Positions 33,411 through 41,800 of a stretch of DNA of 64,000 bases are shown one piece after another; position 1 is the stretch's first letter, and each line of letters opens with the position of its first letter. The notes under the pieces were generated by a model that searched no databases, was not told where the DNA came from, and saw only the letters and a list, made by a program, of their open reading frames with translations. The position numbers and the translations under genes are program-made. The DNA comes from Streptomyces sp. AC555_RSS877 (GTDB lineage: Bacteria; Actinomycetota; Actinomycetes; Streptomycetales; Streptomycetaceae): assembly GCF_019049245.1 (NCBI RefSeq), contig NZ_JAGMUK010000104.1, forward strand, positions 1 through 64,000, written 5' to 3'.

Positions 33411-34262
33411 ATGCGTCCCCCGTACCCCCCGCCCCCCGACCGCTCCGCCGAACTGCGCCGCCGGTTCGCCGAGGAAGCCCGCTCCGAGCGGCCCGACCTG
33501 TCCGCGCTGTGCCTGCTGGTGGGCGCGGAGGCGGACGGCACGCTGGACGAGGCGGGCCTGGACGCCGCGCAGGTCGAGCTGGACCGGCTGGCCGGACACC
33601 TGCCGTTCCGGCCCGGCGGGCCGCGCTCCTGGGCGGTGTCGCTGCGCGAGCTGCTCGGGGACCGGTGCGGTTTCCGTGGCGCCCCTGCCGACTACCAGCG
33701 GCTGGAGTCCTCACTGCTGCACGAGGTGCTGCGGCGGCGGCGCGGGCTGCCGATCCTGCTGTCCGTGGTGTGGATGGAGGTGGCGCGGCGGGCGGGGGCG
33801 CCGGTCTACGGGGTGGCTCTGCCCGGACATTTCGTCGTCGGCTTCGGTCCGCCGGACGAGCAGGTCCTCGCCGATCCGTTCGACGGGGGGCGGGTGCTCA
33901 CCGGGGGCGACGCCGAGCTGATGGTGGCCGGGGCGACGGGGGCCTCGCTGCAGCCGTCGATGCTCGGTCCCGCGGAGCCGCTGGAGGTGGTGCTGCGGAT
34001 CCTGAACAACATCCGGGCGTGGGCTGCGGCGCGCCCGGAGCGGTCGGAGGTGTCGTTGTGGGCGGTGGAGCTGTCGTTGCTGTTGCCTTCGCATCCTGCG
34101 CGGCTGCGGTACGAGCGGGCGCAGTTGCTGGTGCAGCGGGGTGACTTCGTGGCGGGGGCGGCGGAGTTGGACGCGTATGCCGAGGTGGTGGTTGCGGTGG
34201 ACGAGGCTGCTGCGGCTCGGGTTCGGCAGCAGGCTCATGCGGCGCGGTCCATGTTGAACTGA
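33411..34262 (+). CDS. Transglutaminase-like (SirB1-type) protein
   Basis: A 283-residue protein of the SirB1/transglutaminase-like family: YQRLESSLLHEVLRRRRGLPILLSVVWMEVARRAG and VYGVALPGHFVVGFG are the conserved helix and His-containing strand, and DPFDGG supplies the Asp. The Cys of true transglutaminases is not evident near LPILLS, so enzyme activity is doubtful. The C-terminal 80 residues are TPR-like (ERAQLLVQRGDFVAGAAELDAYAEV). ATG 33411 lies 29 bp after the GNAT stop, so the two are co-transcribed. GTG 33390 is an alternative start. Confidence 0.8.
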   Translation: MRPPYPPPPDRSAELRRRFAEEARSERPDLSALCLLVGAEADGTLDEAGLDAAQVELDRLAGHLPFRPGGPRSWAVSLRELLGDRCGFRGAPADYQRLESSLLHEVLRRRRGLPILLSVVWMEVARRAGAPVYGVALPGHFVVGFGPPDEQVLADPFDGGRVLTGGDAELMVAGATGASLQPSMLGPAEPLEVVLRILNNIRAWAAARPERSEVSLWAVELSLLLPSHPARLRYERAQLLVQRGDFVAGAAELDAYAEVVVAVDEAAAARVRQQAHAARSMLN

Positions 34263-34368
34263 CCGTTGTCGCGCGACCGCAGGTACGTCGTGGCCCGTCG
34301 CGCCCTCGCGGCGGAGCCGCACACCGATACGGCCCCGCGCCCCTTGGGGACGCTGCCCTGTCGGCGAT

Positions 34369-34748
34369 TCACAGCCAGCCCTTCTCCCTCGCGATCCGCA
34401 CCGCCTCCGCCCTGTTGCGTACCGTCAGCTTCTGGATGGCCGTCGAGAGGTAGTTGCGGACCGTGCCCCGGGACAGGTGCAGGGCTGCCGCCAGCTCCGC
34501 GTTCGTGGAGCCGTCCGCCGCCGCGCGCAGCACCTCGCGCTCCCGCTCCGTCAGCGGTTGGCGCCATCCGCCAAGGCCGCCGCCGCCAGCGTGGGGTCGA
34601 TGACATGTTCCCCCGCCAGTACCTTGCGTACCGCTTCGGCCAGTTGGGCGGCGGGGGCGTCCTTGACCAGGAAGGCGTGGGCACCGGCCTCCATGGCGCT
34701 GCGGAGGTAGCCGGGGCGGCCGAAGGTGGTGAGGACGACCAGTCTCAC
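34369..34748 (-). pseudogene. Truncated, frameshifted LuxR/NarL-type response regulator
   Basis: The minus strand carries the end of a receiver domain (LVVLTTFGRPGYLRSAMEAGAHAFLVKDAP, with the conserved Thr and Lys) and, after a one-base loss at about 34557, the complete LuxR HTH in another frame (LTEREREVLRAAADGSTNAELAAALHLSRGTVRNYLS, ending EKGWL). The phosphorylated Asp and the first about 75 residues are missing. GTG 34748 overlaps the stop of the truncated ABC ATPase. This is the far end of an ABC-permease-kinase-regulator operon whose middle is deleted. Confidence 0.85.
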
Positions 34749-34954
34749 GGCACCGTGCCGGCGTCCGGCTGACTGAGGCCGAGCAGCAGGTCGAGGGTGG
34801 TCGACTTGCCAGCCCCGTTCGGCCCCAGCAGGGCCACCGTCTCCCCCGGATGCAGTGCGAGCGTCAGCCCGTCGACGGCCCGTACGTCCCCGAAGCCCTT
34901 GCTCACCTGGTCGAACGCGACCACCGCGGTGGTGATCGCCGTCGTTGTCGTCAT
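34745..34954 (-). pseudogene. ABC transporter ATPase, N-terminal fragment ending after Walker A
   Basis: From ATG 34954 the frame encodes FDQVSKGFGDVRAVDGLTLAL and the Walker A motif LLGPNGAGKSTTLDLLLGL, then stops at 69 residues after SQPDAGTVP. The Q-loop, ABC signature and Walker B are absent; family members have about 300 residues. The sequence passes directly into the middle of a response regulator receiver domain, so several genes (rest of the ATPase, permease, histidine kinase, start of the regulator) have been deleted. Confidence 0.85.
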
Positions 34955-35014
34955 GGGATCCAGGGTGGCCGTGAGGGCCGGGAGCCCGGCAGTGTCGGTG
35001 ATCCTGACTGACGG

Positions 35015-35028
35015 ATGACAGATGTCAT
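35015..35028. promoter_or_regulatory. Operator-like palindrome before the ABC fragment
   Basis: ATGACA-GA-TGTCAT is a 14-bp inverted repeat about 60 bp upstream of the truncated ATPase start. TGACATCTGTCA-like sites precede self-regulated ABC/two-component operons of this kind, so it is probably the old binding site of the regulator that is now broken. Confidence 0.5.
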
Positions 35029-35054
35029 ACGGCTCTCACGGTGGTCCCGTGCCG

Positions 35055-35101
35055 CACGACGAGGGGGCACCCGGCGCGGTGCCGGGTGCCCCCTCGTCGT
35101 G
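35055..35101. terminator. Very strong hairpin, 21-bp perfect stem
   Basis: Bases 35055-35075 pair without mismatch to 35081-35101 around GCGGT. It lies 11 bp after the stop of the long minus-strand gene at 35113 and is its terminator. Confidence 0.9.
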
Positions 35102-35112
35102 GCGGTGCTCCG

Positions 35113-37686
35113 CTAGTTCGGGGTGGTGTCGATGACCACCGTGCGCTCCGCCGTCGTCGTGCCGCGCAGGGCCTTGCCCAGTGCGGAGGCGACGTCCTGC
35201 GGCAGGATGTCCCGCTTGCCGCTCGCGCCGTCGATCTGCACACCCTGGAAGGTGGCGCCGTACGCCTCCTTGAGCGCATCCAGGTCGTACGTCTCCACGA
35301 GCTTGCCGTCGACGGCCTTGAAGCCGAGGATCTTCGGCAGTGACAAGGAGCCGAACTGGATGCTGTGCGTCGCGTCGGTCTGAACGGTGGCCAGCTCGGA
35401 CATCGCCGGCTCCGCGAACTCCTTCATCATCCGGTCGACCTCGGCGTTCGAGACCGTCGGCTCCTTGGTCGTCGTCGGGAGCGTCACCGCGGGGGCCGTG
35501 CCGGTCTCCACCTGGGTGCGGTACGCCTCCTCGACCGCCGCGGTCGACTTGGTGACGTCGATGCTCTTGCCCGCCTTGCCGTACACGGCGACGGCCTTGC
35601 CGGACTTGAACTCGATCGTGCCGTCGGTCGCCGAGCCGGTAGCGCCCGCGGTGTCCTGGAGCTCGGCGTGCAGCTTCTCCTCGTCGACCGGCATGACCGG
35701 ATCGACGACCCGGTGGTTGCCGAACAGCGAGCCGATCACGGAGACCGGGTTGTAGTCGCTGTGCGCCGCCCCGCTGACGGTGGCCGCCATGTCGAACTGG
35801 AGCCCGGCCTGTTCCGGCTTGAGCGTGACGGTCCTGCCGTCGACCGTGAGCTTCAGGTCCTTGTTCACCCGGGGGTCGAAAGCCTTGTTGAGCTTCTCGA
35901 CGGCGTCGTCCCGGGTGCCGCCGCCGATGTCGACGCCGAGCACGGTGGTGCCCTTGGGCACGTCGGAGCTGTTCATCAGGAGCCCGGCGCCGTAGGCACC
36001 GGCCGCGATAACGATCAGCAGGCCGCCGAGGAGCGCCGGCTTGTTGCGGCCCTTCTTCTTGGCCTTCTTGGACGCGGCAGCGGCCGGCTTGCCGGACTCG
36101 GGCTTCGGGGCCGTGGGCGGCGCCGGGGCGTCGGTGCGGGCGCCCGGGGGGAAAGTCGCGTTGCGGTCCGACGGCACGACGGGGATACCGCTGGTGACGG
36201 TGTGCCCGGAGACGTTGTCGGCGGCACCGCCGTAGCCGTGGCCGCCGGGTTCGGGGGCCGGCTTCTGCGGGGTGAGGATCGCGGTGTCGTCACTCAGGCC
36301 ACCGCCGGGGCCGCGCCCGGCGTGGGGGGCGCTGCCGGGTCCGGCGGGACCGCCGAAGGCCAGCGGCGCACCGGGAGTGCCGGGACCGCCAGGACCTGCG
36401 GCGGGCCCGCCCGGGCCTGCCGGGCCGGAAGGGTTGGAGGCGGAACCGGGGCGGCCGCCAGACGCGCCTGGCCCACCGGGGCCGGAGGGGCCGGTCGGAG
36501 CACCGGAGCCGCCGAGCCCGTCGGGTCCGTTGAAGTCGTAGGAACCGCCGAGGGTGTCGGGCCCTCCTCCGCCGGGCGGCATCAGCGAACCGTCGCCGGT
36601 GACCGGGCCGCCGGTGGGCCCTGCGGGGCCCTGCGGGCCGGGTCCGCCAGGACCGCCGGGGCCGTTCGGGCCGTTGAACCCCCTGGGGCCGCCCGGACCG
36701 CCCTGGCCGCCGTAGGGGCTTGGTCCGTTCGGACCGCTCTGGCCGCCGTAGCCGCTCAGATCGCTGTCGTAGCCGCTCAGGGCGCTCTGGGCGTTGCCGT
36801 TCTGAGCGTTGCCGCTCTGGCCGTTGCTGCTGTGGCCGTTGCTGCTGTGGCCGGTGCCGTTCTGGCCGTTGCTGCTGTGGCCGGTGCCGTTCTGGCCATT
36901 ACCGTTCTCCGAGAAGTACGGCAGGTCGTCGCGGCCCGGGCCGGGGCGGGAGCCGCCGGGCGGGGGGCCGCCCGCGGACAGCGCCTCGGTCACGTCGAAG
37001 GAACCGGTGCCGCCGCCGTGTCCGGGGGCGACAGGGCCGCCGGTGGCACCGCCGGGGAGCCCGGAGCCGTTCGTCCCGCCCGGGCGGGCACCACCGGTGC
37101 CGGCGCCGTTCGCACCGCCGGGCCGGGAGCCGCCCCGCACGTTCATGGAGCCGACCACGCCACCGGGACGGGCGCCACCGGGCCGCGTACCGCCGGGCGC
37201 AGCCGCACCAGCGGCGGCACCAGCACCGGCCGGGCCCGAACCGCCCGGCAGACCGGCCCCGTTGGTGGAGTCGCCGCCCGGACTGCCCTTGGCAGGCCCG
37301 GACTTGCGGGGCGCGAACCAGTCGCTCGTCTTCTCGTCACCGGGCGTACCGGCCTCGGCGGGAGGCTCGGCGGTGCCCGTGGGCGTGGCGGCGCCCGGCA
37401 CCGACGCCTCGGTGTCCGTGCCGTCGTCGGTGCCCTCGACCTCGGCCTCGGTGACGGTCTGGCGCATGACGACCGGCGGAATGGGGCGGGATCCGGGGAT
37501 GTTGATCCGGATCCGGGTCGTCAGCGTGGTCTCGGTCTTGCGTTCCTCCGGCTGCGCGGCCGAACGGCCCGCGTCCGGGCCGCCGTCGGAAGCCGTGGGC
37601 GTCCCGTACGGCGGCGTGCCCGAAGGGTATGCGGCTCCGCCGCGCCCGTTGGGCCCGGAGGACGGACTGTCAGTTTCACGACTCAA
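35113..37686 (-). CDS. Large membrane protein with collagen-like/Asn-rich N-terminus and peptidoglycan-binding-like C-terminal domain
   Basis: 857 residues. Residues 1-560 are disordered: Pro/Gly-rich GGPGGPG and GPxG collagen-like runs, plus repeats of SSNGQNGTGH (near residue 270). After a Lys cluster (SKKAKKKGRNKP) comes one membrane helix (ALLGGLLIVIAAGAYGAGLL). The about 270-residue outer part contains the YkuD-associated/VanW-linked PG_binding_4 pattern (VLGVDIGGGTRDDAVEKLNKAF, DLKLTVDGRTVTLKPEQAGLQFD). No L,D-transpeptidase or VanW domain follows. It may bind cell wall while its long cytosolic region interacts inside. Starts ATG 37686; strong terminator after the stop. Confidence 0.78.
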   Translation of the reverse strand: MSRETDSPSSGPNGRGGAAYPSGTPPYGTPTASDGGPDAGRSAAQPEERKTETTLTTRIRINIPGSRPIPPVVMRQTVTEAEVEGTDDGTDTEASVPGAATPTGTAEPPAEAGTPGDEKTSDWFAPRKSGPAKGSPGGDSTNGAGLPGGSGPAGAGAAAGAAAPGGTRPGGARPGGVVGSMNVRGGSRPGGANGAGTGGARPGGTNGSGLPGGATGGPVAPGHGGGTGSFDVTEALSAGGPPPGGSRPGPGRDDLPYFSENGNGQNGTGHSSNGQNGTGHSSNGHSSNGQSGNAQNGNAQSALSGYDSDLSGYGGQSGPNGPSPYGGQGGPGGPRGFNGPNGPGGPGGPGPQGPAGPTGGPVTGDGSLMPPGGGGPDTLGGSYDFNGPDGLGGSGAPTGPSGPGGPGASGGRPGSASNPSGPAGPGGPAAGPGGPGTPGAPLAFGGPAGPGSAPHAGRGPGGGLSDDTAILTPQKPAPEPGGHGYGGAADNVSGHTVTSGIPVVPSDRNATFPPGARTDAPAPPTAPKPESGKPAAAASKKAKKKGRNKPALLGGLLIVIAAGAYGAGLLMNSSDVPKGTTVLGVDIGGGTRDDAVEKLNKAFDPRVNKDLKLTVDGRTVTLKPEQAGLQFDMAATVSGAAHSDYNPVSVIGSLFGNHRVVDPVMPVDEEKLHAELQDTAGATGSATDGTIEFKSGKAVAVYGKAGKSIDVTKSTAAVEEAYRTQVETGTAPAVTLPTTTKEPTVSNAEVDRMMKEFAEPAMSELATVQTDATHSIQFGSLSLPKILGFKAVDGKLVETYDLDALKEAYGATFQGVQIDGASGKRDILPQDVASALGKALRGTTTAERTVVIDTTPN

Positions 37687-37844
37687 GGCAGGTTCTCCCG
37701 GTTGGCTCCGCCGCCCGCGTTACGACCTCTCTCGGGCGACTCGGCGGCGCGCACCACCATACTGGCCACTTCTGGCGCGTATCCCACGACCGCCGGGGAA
37801 ACCATCACCGGACTCCCACGCACTGCGTGTGGCGAAGTGGTACG

Positions 37845-38258
37845 TCACTTGCCAAGTCGGACGCCATCACCGCCCGGTTGCCGCCCCTGGGCAAGCGTGG
37901 CGCAGATCACAGCCACAGCCATCCCGCCGAGCAGGAAGAGATACGAACCGCTGCCCGCGGCGAAGACGAAGTCGCCTTCGGGGCGGCTGGCGGTGAGCAG
38001 GATGACCGCGAGCATCCAGCCACCGGCGGGCGCGACGGCCCCGGCCCGGCTGCCGGTGGCTCTCGCCCCGCCCAGGCAGAGCCCGGCCTCGGCGGCGAGC
38101 GCGAGCAGCAGCCCGCCCGGGAACCAGGCGGGCTGCAGCAGCGCCCCGGCCACCCCGACCAGCGCGCCGAGCACGAACAGCCCGAGGAGGGCGGCGGTCC
38201 GCCCGAAGGAGGGCCGTCGCAGGGGCTGGGCCAGTGCGGAGGTCGTCCGGCCGCTCAT
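37845..38258 (-). CDS. DUF6113-like membrane protein
   Basis: A 137-residue protein with four hydrophobic helices (AALLGLFVLGALVGVAGALL, GGLLLALAAEAGLCLGG, GGWMLAVILLTA, YLFLLGGMAVAVICATLA). ATG 38258 overlaps the mshB stop (ATGA), so it is translated with mshB. I recall this small four-helix protein next to mshB in many Streptomyces; it has no known function. Confidence 0.75.
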   Translation of the reverse strand: MSGRTTSALAQPLRRPSFGRTAALLGLFVLGALVGVAGALLQPAWFPGGLLLALAAEAGLCLGGARATGSRAGAVAPAGGWMLAVILLTASRPEGDFVFAAGSGSYLFLLGGMAVAVICATLAQGRQPGGDGVRLGK

Positions 38259-39115
38259 GACGTCTCCCCGACACCGGCGAAAAGGTCGGTCTCCCGTGAG
38301 CCGGACGCCCGCTCGCCGCGTACCAACTCGTAGCACTCGGTCGTGAAGAGAGGCTGCCCGAGGTGGTTGGAGAGCAGGAAGTACGGCTCGGTCACCGTGA
38401 TCTGCGTGGCGTGCGCGCGCATGGCGGCGGCCTTGGCGGCGGCGTACGCGGTGCCGTCGATCTCGGCGGTGATGCGTTCGTCCTCCACCACGCCCGGTAC
38501 GTCGTCGACGACCGCGGACTTGGTGAAGGGGAGGCCGGGCAGCTCCCGCTCGAGCTGTGCGAAGGCCTTCTCGGCCAGCGAGCGAGGCACCCGGTTCCAG
38601 TAGACCTTGGCGACCTCGAAGCCCGCTTCGGCGGCGAGCTCGACCGCGCGCATGGCGACGCGGTGCGCCTGGATGTGGTCGGGGTGGCCGTACCCGCCGT
38701 TCTCGTCGTAGGTGACGAGGACCTGGGGGCGTACCTCGCGGATCACCTCGGCCAGGTGCCCGGCGGCCTCGTCGACGTCGGCCTGCCAGAAGCAGCCCGG
38801 GTCGTCGTTGTCGGCGAGGCCCATCATCCCGGAGTCCTGGTAACGGCCCACGCCGCCGAGCTGACGGAAGTCCTCGACGCCGAGCTCACGCATGGCGGCC
38901 GTCAGCTCGCGCAGCCGGTAGGCGCCGAGGTCGGCGCCGGTCAGATGCGCGAGCCCGGGCGGGATGACCTCGCCACGCTCGCCGAGGGTGCAGGTGACCA
39001 GGGTCACCCGGGTGCCCTCGGCCGCGTACCGGGCCATGGTCGCGCCGTTGTTGATCGACTCGTCGTCCGGGTGCGCGTGCACCAGCAGCAGACGCCGGGC
39101 GGGCAGTTCCGTCAT
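38255..39115 (-). CDS. mshB: N-acetyl-1-D-myo-inosityl-2-amino-2-deoxy-alpha-D-glucopyranoside deacetylase (mycothiol biosynthesis)
   Basis: A 286-residue LmbE-fold deacetylase. AHPDDES near residues 14-20 gives the Zn-binding His/Asp and catalytic Asp, and YGHPDHIQAHRVA the third Zn ligand. It removes the acetyl group from GlcNAc-Ins, the second step of mycothiol synthesis in the cytosol. The DUF664/DinB gene at 54.2 kb may belong to the mycothiol-dependent enzymes. I use ATG 39115: TAGGGT lies seven bases upstream, a leaderless arrangement; GTG 39124 lies within that box. Overlaps DUF6113 by 4 bp. Confidence 0.9.
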   Translation of the reverse strand: MTELPARRLLLVHAHPDDESINNGATMARYAAEGTRVTLVTCTLGERGEVIPPGLAHLTGADLGAYRLRELTAAMRELGVEDFRQLGGVGRYQDSGMMGLADNDDPGCFWQADVDEAAGHLAEVIREVRPQVLVTYDENGGYGHPDHIQAHRVAMRAVELAAEAGFEVAKVYWNRVPRSLAEKAFAQLERELPGLPFTKSAVVDDVPGVVEDERITAEIDGTAYAAAKAAAMRAHATQITVTEPYFLLSNHLGQPLFTTECYELVRGERASGSRETDLFAGVGETS

Positions 39116-39137
39116 GGACCCCACCCTAAAGGGCTGG

Positions 39138-39332
39138 TCAGAACTTGATGCTGCCGATCATGCCGGCGATGTTCGTCGTCAGCTCGCTGATCGTCGGCGC
39201 CACCGTCGACGAAGCCAGGTAGAAGCCGAGCAGGACGCACACGACCGCGTGCCCGCCCTTCAGTCCTGACTTCTTGATCAGAAGGAAGACGACGATCGCC
39301 AGCAGCACCACCGCCGAAATCGAGAGTGCCAC
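39138..39332 (-). CDS. Small membrane protein, 64 residues
   Basis: Two hydrophobic helices (SISAVVLLAIVVFLLI and HAVVCVLLGFYLASSTV) separated by a basic loop (KKSGLKGG), ending in SIKF. GTG 39332 has GGAGGTGAG just upstream, a strong SD. It is upstream of mshB and in the same direction. The pattern is conserved in streptomycetes as I remember, without known role. Confidence 0.75.
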   Translation of the reverse strand: MALSISAVVLLAIVVFLLIKKSGLKGGHAVVCVLLGFYLASSTVAPTISELTTNIAGMIGSIKF

Positions 39333-39520
39333 GGCGGCTCACCTCCAAAGAACCCAGGGACGTGGGGAGTCGGACAGGACTGAACCATGGGGGCAGATAA
39401 ATCCATACAAGAGGCCAGCAGGTTGATACCCACTATGCGCTAGTGATCATAACTATCCGTACGTGCGCATCGGTCGGCGCACGGCCTCACAAGGGGGCGC
39501 ACGGCCAATATGGTCGGGGC

Positions 39521-41641
39521 ATGACGACCGAGCCTGACTCCTTCCCCCGCCGGCACGCCCGCACCCAGCGGTTCACACTCGGCGCGCCACGCGCGTTCAC
39601 CGTGGCGCCCGACGGTTCCCGCGTCGTTTTCCTGCGTTCGAGCTCCGGCACCGACCGGGCCAACTCACTGTGGGTGCTCGACCTCCCGGACGCCGGGGAG
39701 CGCGTCGCGGCGGACCCGCGTGCCCTCCTGGGCGGTGCCGAGGAGCGCCTCTCGCCCGAGGAACGGGCGCGGCGCGAGCGCAGCCGTGAGGGCGGTGCCG
39801 GCATCGTCGGCTACGCCACCGACACCGCCGTCGAGTTGGCCTCTTTCGCCTTGTCAGGGCGGCTTTTCGCGGCGGAGCTGCGGGCCGGTACGGCCCGTGA
39901 ACTGCCCGTCCCCGCACCGGTGATCGACCCGCGCCCCTCCCCCGACGGGCGGCACATCGCCTACGTCGCGCAGGGCGCCCTGCGGGTCGTGGGCGCCGAG
40001 GGAGAGGGCGACCGGGCGCTCACCGAGCGCGAGTCGGAGCAGGTCACCTATGGTCTGGCGGAGTTCATCGCGGCCGAGGAGATGGGCCGTTCGCGGGGCT
40101 TCTGGTGGTCGCCGGAGTCGGACCGGCTGCTGGTGGCGCGGGTGGACGACACGCCGGTACGGCGGTGGTGGATCTCCGATCCGGCTCACCCGGAGCGTGA
40201 GCCACACCACGTGGCGTATCCGGCGGCCGGCACCGACAACGCGGACGTACGGCTGTTCGTGGTCGGGCTGGACGGGGTGCGCACGGAGGTTGTCTGGGAC
40301 TGGGCGCGCTATCCGTATCTGGCGCATGTGCACTGGTCAGCGGCGGGTGCGCCGCTGTTGCTCGTACAGGCGCGCGACCAGCGCAGTCAGCTGTACCTGG
40401 CGGTGGACCCGGAGACGGGCGCGACCCGGATGGTGCACGCGGACGAAGATCCAATCTGGCTGGATCTTTTCCCCGGAGTACCCTCCTGGAGCCCTTCCGG
40501 GCAGCTGGTGCGCATCGCCGACGAGGGAGGCGCGCGGGTGCTCGCGGTGGGTGAACGGCCACTGACGCGCGCCCAGTTGCACGTGCGGGCGGTGCTGGAC
40601 GTTTCCGACGACGACGTACTGGTCTCGGCGTCGGCCGGCGAGGACGCCGAGTCCCCGGAGACCGGCGAGGTGCACGTCTACCGGGTGAACGAGCTCGGCC
40701 TGGAGCGCGTCTCGCAGGAGCCCGGCGTGCACTCGGCGGTACGCGCCGGCGGCGTGACCGTGCTGGTGTCCGCCGCACTGGACCGGCCGGGCGCCCGGGC
40801 CCAGGTCCTGCGGGACGGAAAGCCGACGGCGACTGTCATCTCGTACGCCGAAGATCCCGGTATGTCCCCGCGCGTGACCCTCACCCAGGGGGGCGCACGC
40901 CGAATCCCGTGCGCCGTGCTTATGCCTGCGGACTACCACGGCGACACTCCTCTCCCGGTTCTCCTCGATCCCTACGGCGGTCCGCACGGCCAGCGGGTGG
41001 TCGCCGCGCGCAATCCGTACCTGACCTCGCAGTGGTTCGCCGACCAGGGCTTCGCGGTGGTCGTCGCGGACGGCCGGGGCACTCCGGGCCGGTCCCCCGC
41101 CTGGGAGAAGGCGGTCCGGGACGACCTCGCGGAGGTGGTGCTGCAGGACCAGGTCGACGCGCTCCAGGCCCTGGCCGCCGACTTCCCGCTCGACCTGACC
41201 CGGGTCGCGATCCGCGGCTGGTCCTTCGGCGGCTACCTGGCCGCGCTCGCGGCGCTGCGCCGCCCGGACGTCTTCCACGCGGCCGTGGTGGGTGCCCCGG
41301 TCACCGATCTGCGGCTGTACGACACCCACTACCAGGAGCGCTACCTGGGCCACCCGGACGAGCAGCCGGAGGTCTACCGCCGCAACTCCCTGCTGGACGA
41401 CGACGGCCTGGTGGACGCCGCGGAGCCGCACCGCCCGATGATGATCATCCACGGCCTCGCGGACGACAACGTGGTGGTCGCCCACTCGCTGCGCCTGTCC
41501 TCCGCCCTGCTGGCCGCCGGCCGCCCGCACGAGGTGCTGCCGCTGTCCGGCGTGACCCACATGACCCCGCAGGAGACCGTCGCCGAGAACCTGCTCCGGC
41601 TCCAACTGGACTTCCTGAAGCGGTCGTTGAAGCTGACATAA
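39521..41641 (+). CDS. S9 family prolyl oligopeptidase / dipeptidyl peptidase IV-like
   Basis: 706 residues. The N-terminal about 430 form a DPPIV-type beta-propeller (RAFTVAPDGSRVVFLRS; EFIAAEEMGRSRGFWWSPESDRLLVARVDD, where the EEM segment resembles the Glu pair that binds the peptide N-terminus). The C-terminal alpha/beta hydrolase has Ser568 (GWSFGGY), Asp648 or 649 (GLADDN) and His680 (GVTHMT). No signal peptide, so it works in the cytosol. Next to three oligopeptide import systems, it is well placed to degrade imported peptides. ATG 39521 is used. Its terminator hairpin follows the stop. Confidence 0.9.
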   Translation: MTTEPDSFPRRHARTQRFTLGAPRAFTVAPDGSRVVFLRSSSGTDRANSLWVLDLPDAGERVAADPRALLGGAEERLSPEERARRERSREGGAGIVGYATDTAVELASFALSGRLFAAELRAGTARELPVPAPVIDPRPSPDGRHIAYVAQGALRVVGAEGEGDRALTERESEQVTYGLAEFIAAEEMGRSRGFWWSPESDRLLVARVDDTPVRRWWISDPAHPEREPHHVAYPAAGTDNADVRLFVVGLDGVRTEVVWDWARYPYLAHVHWSAAGAPLLLVQARDQRSQLYLAVDPETGATRMVHADEDPIWLDLFPGVPSWSPSGQLVRIADEGGARVLAVGERPLTRAQLHVRAVLDVSDDDVLVSASAGEDAESPETGEVHVYRVNELGLERVSQEPGVHSAVRAGGVTVLVSAALDRPGARAQVLRDGKPTATVISYAEDPGMSPRVTLTQGGARRIPCAVLMPADYHGDTPLPVLLDPYGGPHGQRVVAARNPYLTSQWFADQGFAVVVADGRGTPGRSPAWEKAVRDDLAEVVLQDQVDALQALAADFPLDLTRVAIRGWSFGGYLAALAALRRPDVFHAAVVGAPVTDLRLYDTHYQERYLGHPDEQPEVYRRNSLLDDDGLVDAAEPHRPMMIIHGLADDNVVVAHSLRLSSALLAAGRPHEVLPLSGVTHMTPQETVAENLLRLQLDFLKRSLKLT

Positions 41642-41658
41642 GGAGTTCGGGTATGGCA

Positions 41659-41692
41659 ACGGGCCGGAGCGACATGGCGCGCTCCGGCCCGT
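41659..41692. terminator. Hairpin terminator after the S9 peptidase
   Basis: ACGGGCCGGAGCG pairs perfectly with CGCTCCGGCCCGT (13 bp) around an 8-nt loop, 18 bp after the stop. Confidence 0.85.
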
Positions 41693-41724
41693 TTACGGCA
41701 CCCGCACGGCCGTACGCTGCTCAG

Positions 41725-41744
41725 ACTGACGCGTCCGTATATCG
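41725..41744 (+). repeat. 20-bp direct repeat, left copy
   Basis: ACTGACGCGTCCGTATATCG recurs at 47620-47639 with a single mismatch and the same orientation. The two copies bracket the whole minus-strand oligopeptide operon (5.9 kb apart). Confidence 0.55.
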
Positions 41745-41773
41745 GGATCGGGTCAGCCGAGTTGCCTGCTTGT

Positions 41774-41794
41774 AAACGCGGTTGCTGCGCGTTT
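41774..41794 (-). terminator. Hairpin downstream of the first oligopeptide operon
   Basis: AAACGCG-GTTGCTG-CGCGTTT, 7-bp perfect stem, seven bases beyond the last ATPase stop. Confidence 0.55.
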
Positions 41795-41800
41795 GTACGT

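Noticed and set aside
35015..35101. CRISPR-like or att-like array near the large hairpin
   Set aside because: Only one palindrome and one terminator are present; no repeat-spacer periodicity.
36780..36900. CRISPR-type repeats within the Asn/Gly-rich region
   Set aside because: The repeats are in frame, encode SSNGQNGTGH units and have no unique spacers.
35365..38346. 993-codon plus-strand frame opposite the collagen-like protein
   Set aside because: Gly/Arg/Ala repeats are the complement of the GPxG coding repeats; the minus strand has a membrane helix, SD-proximal start and terminator.
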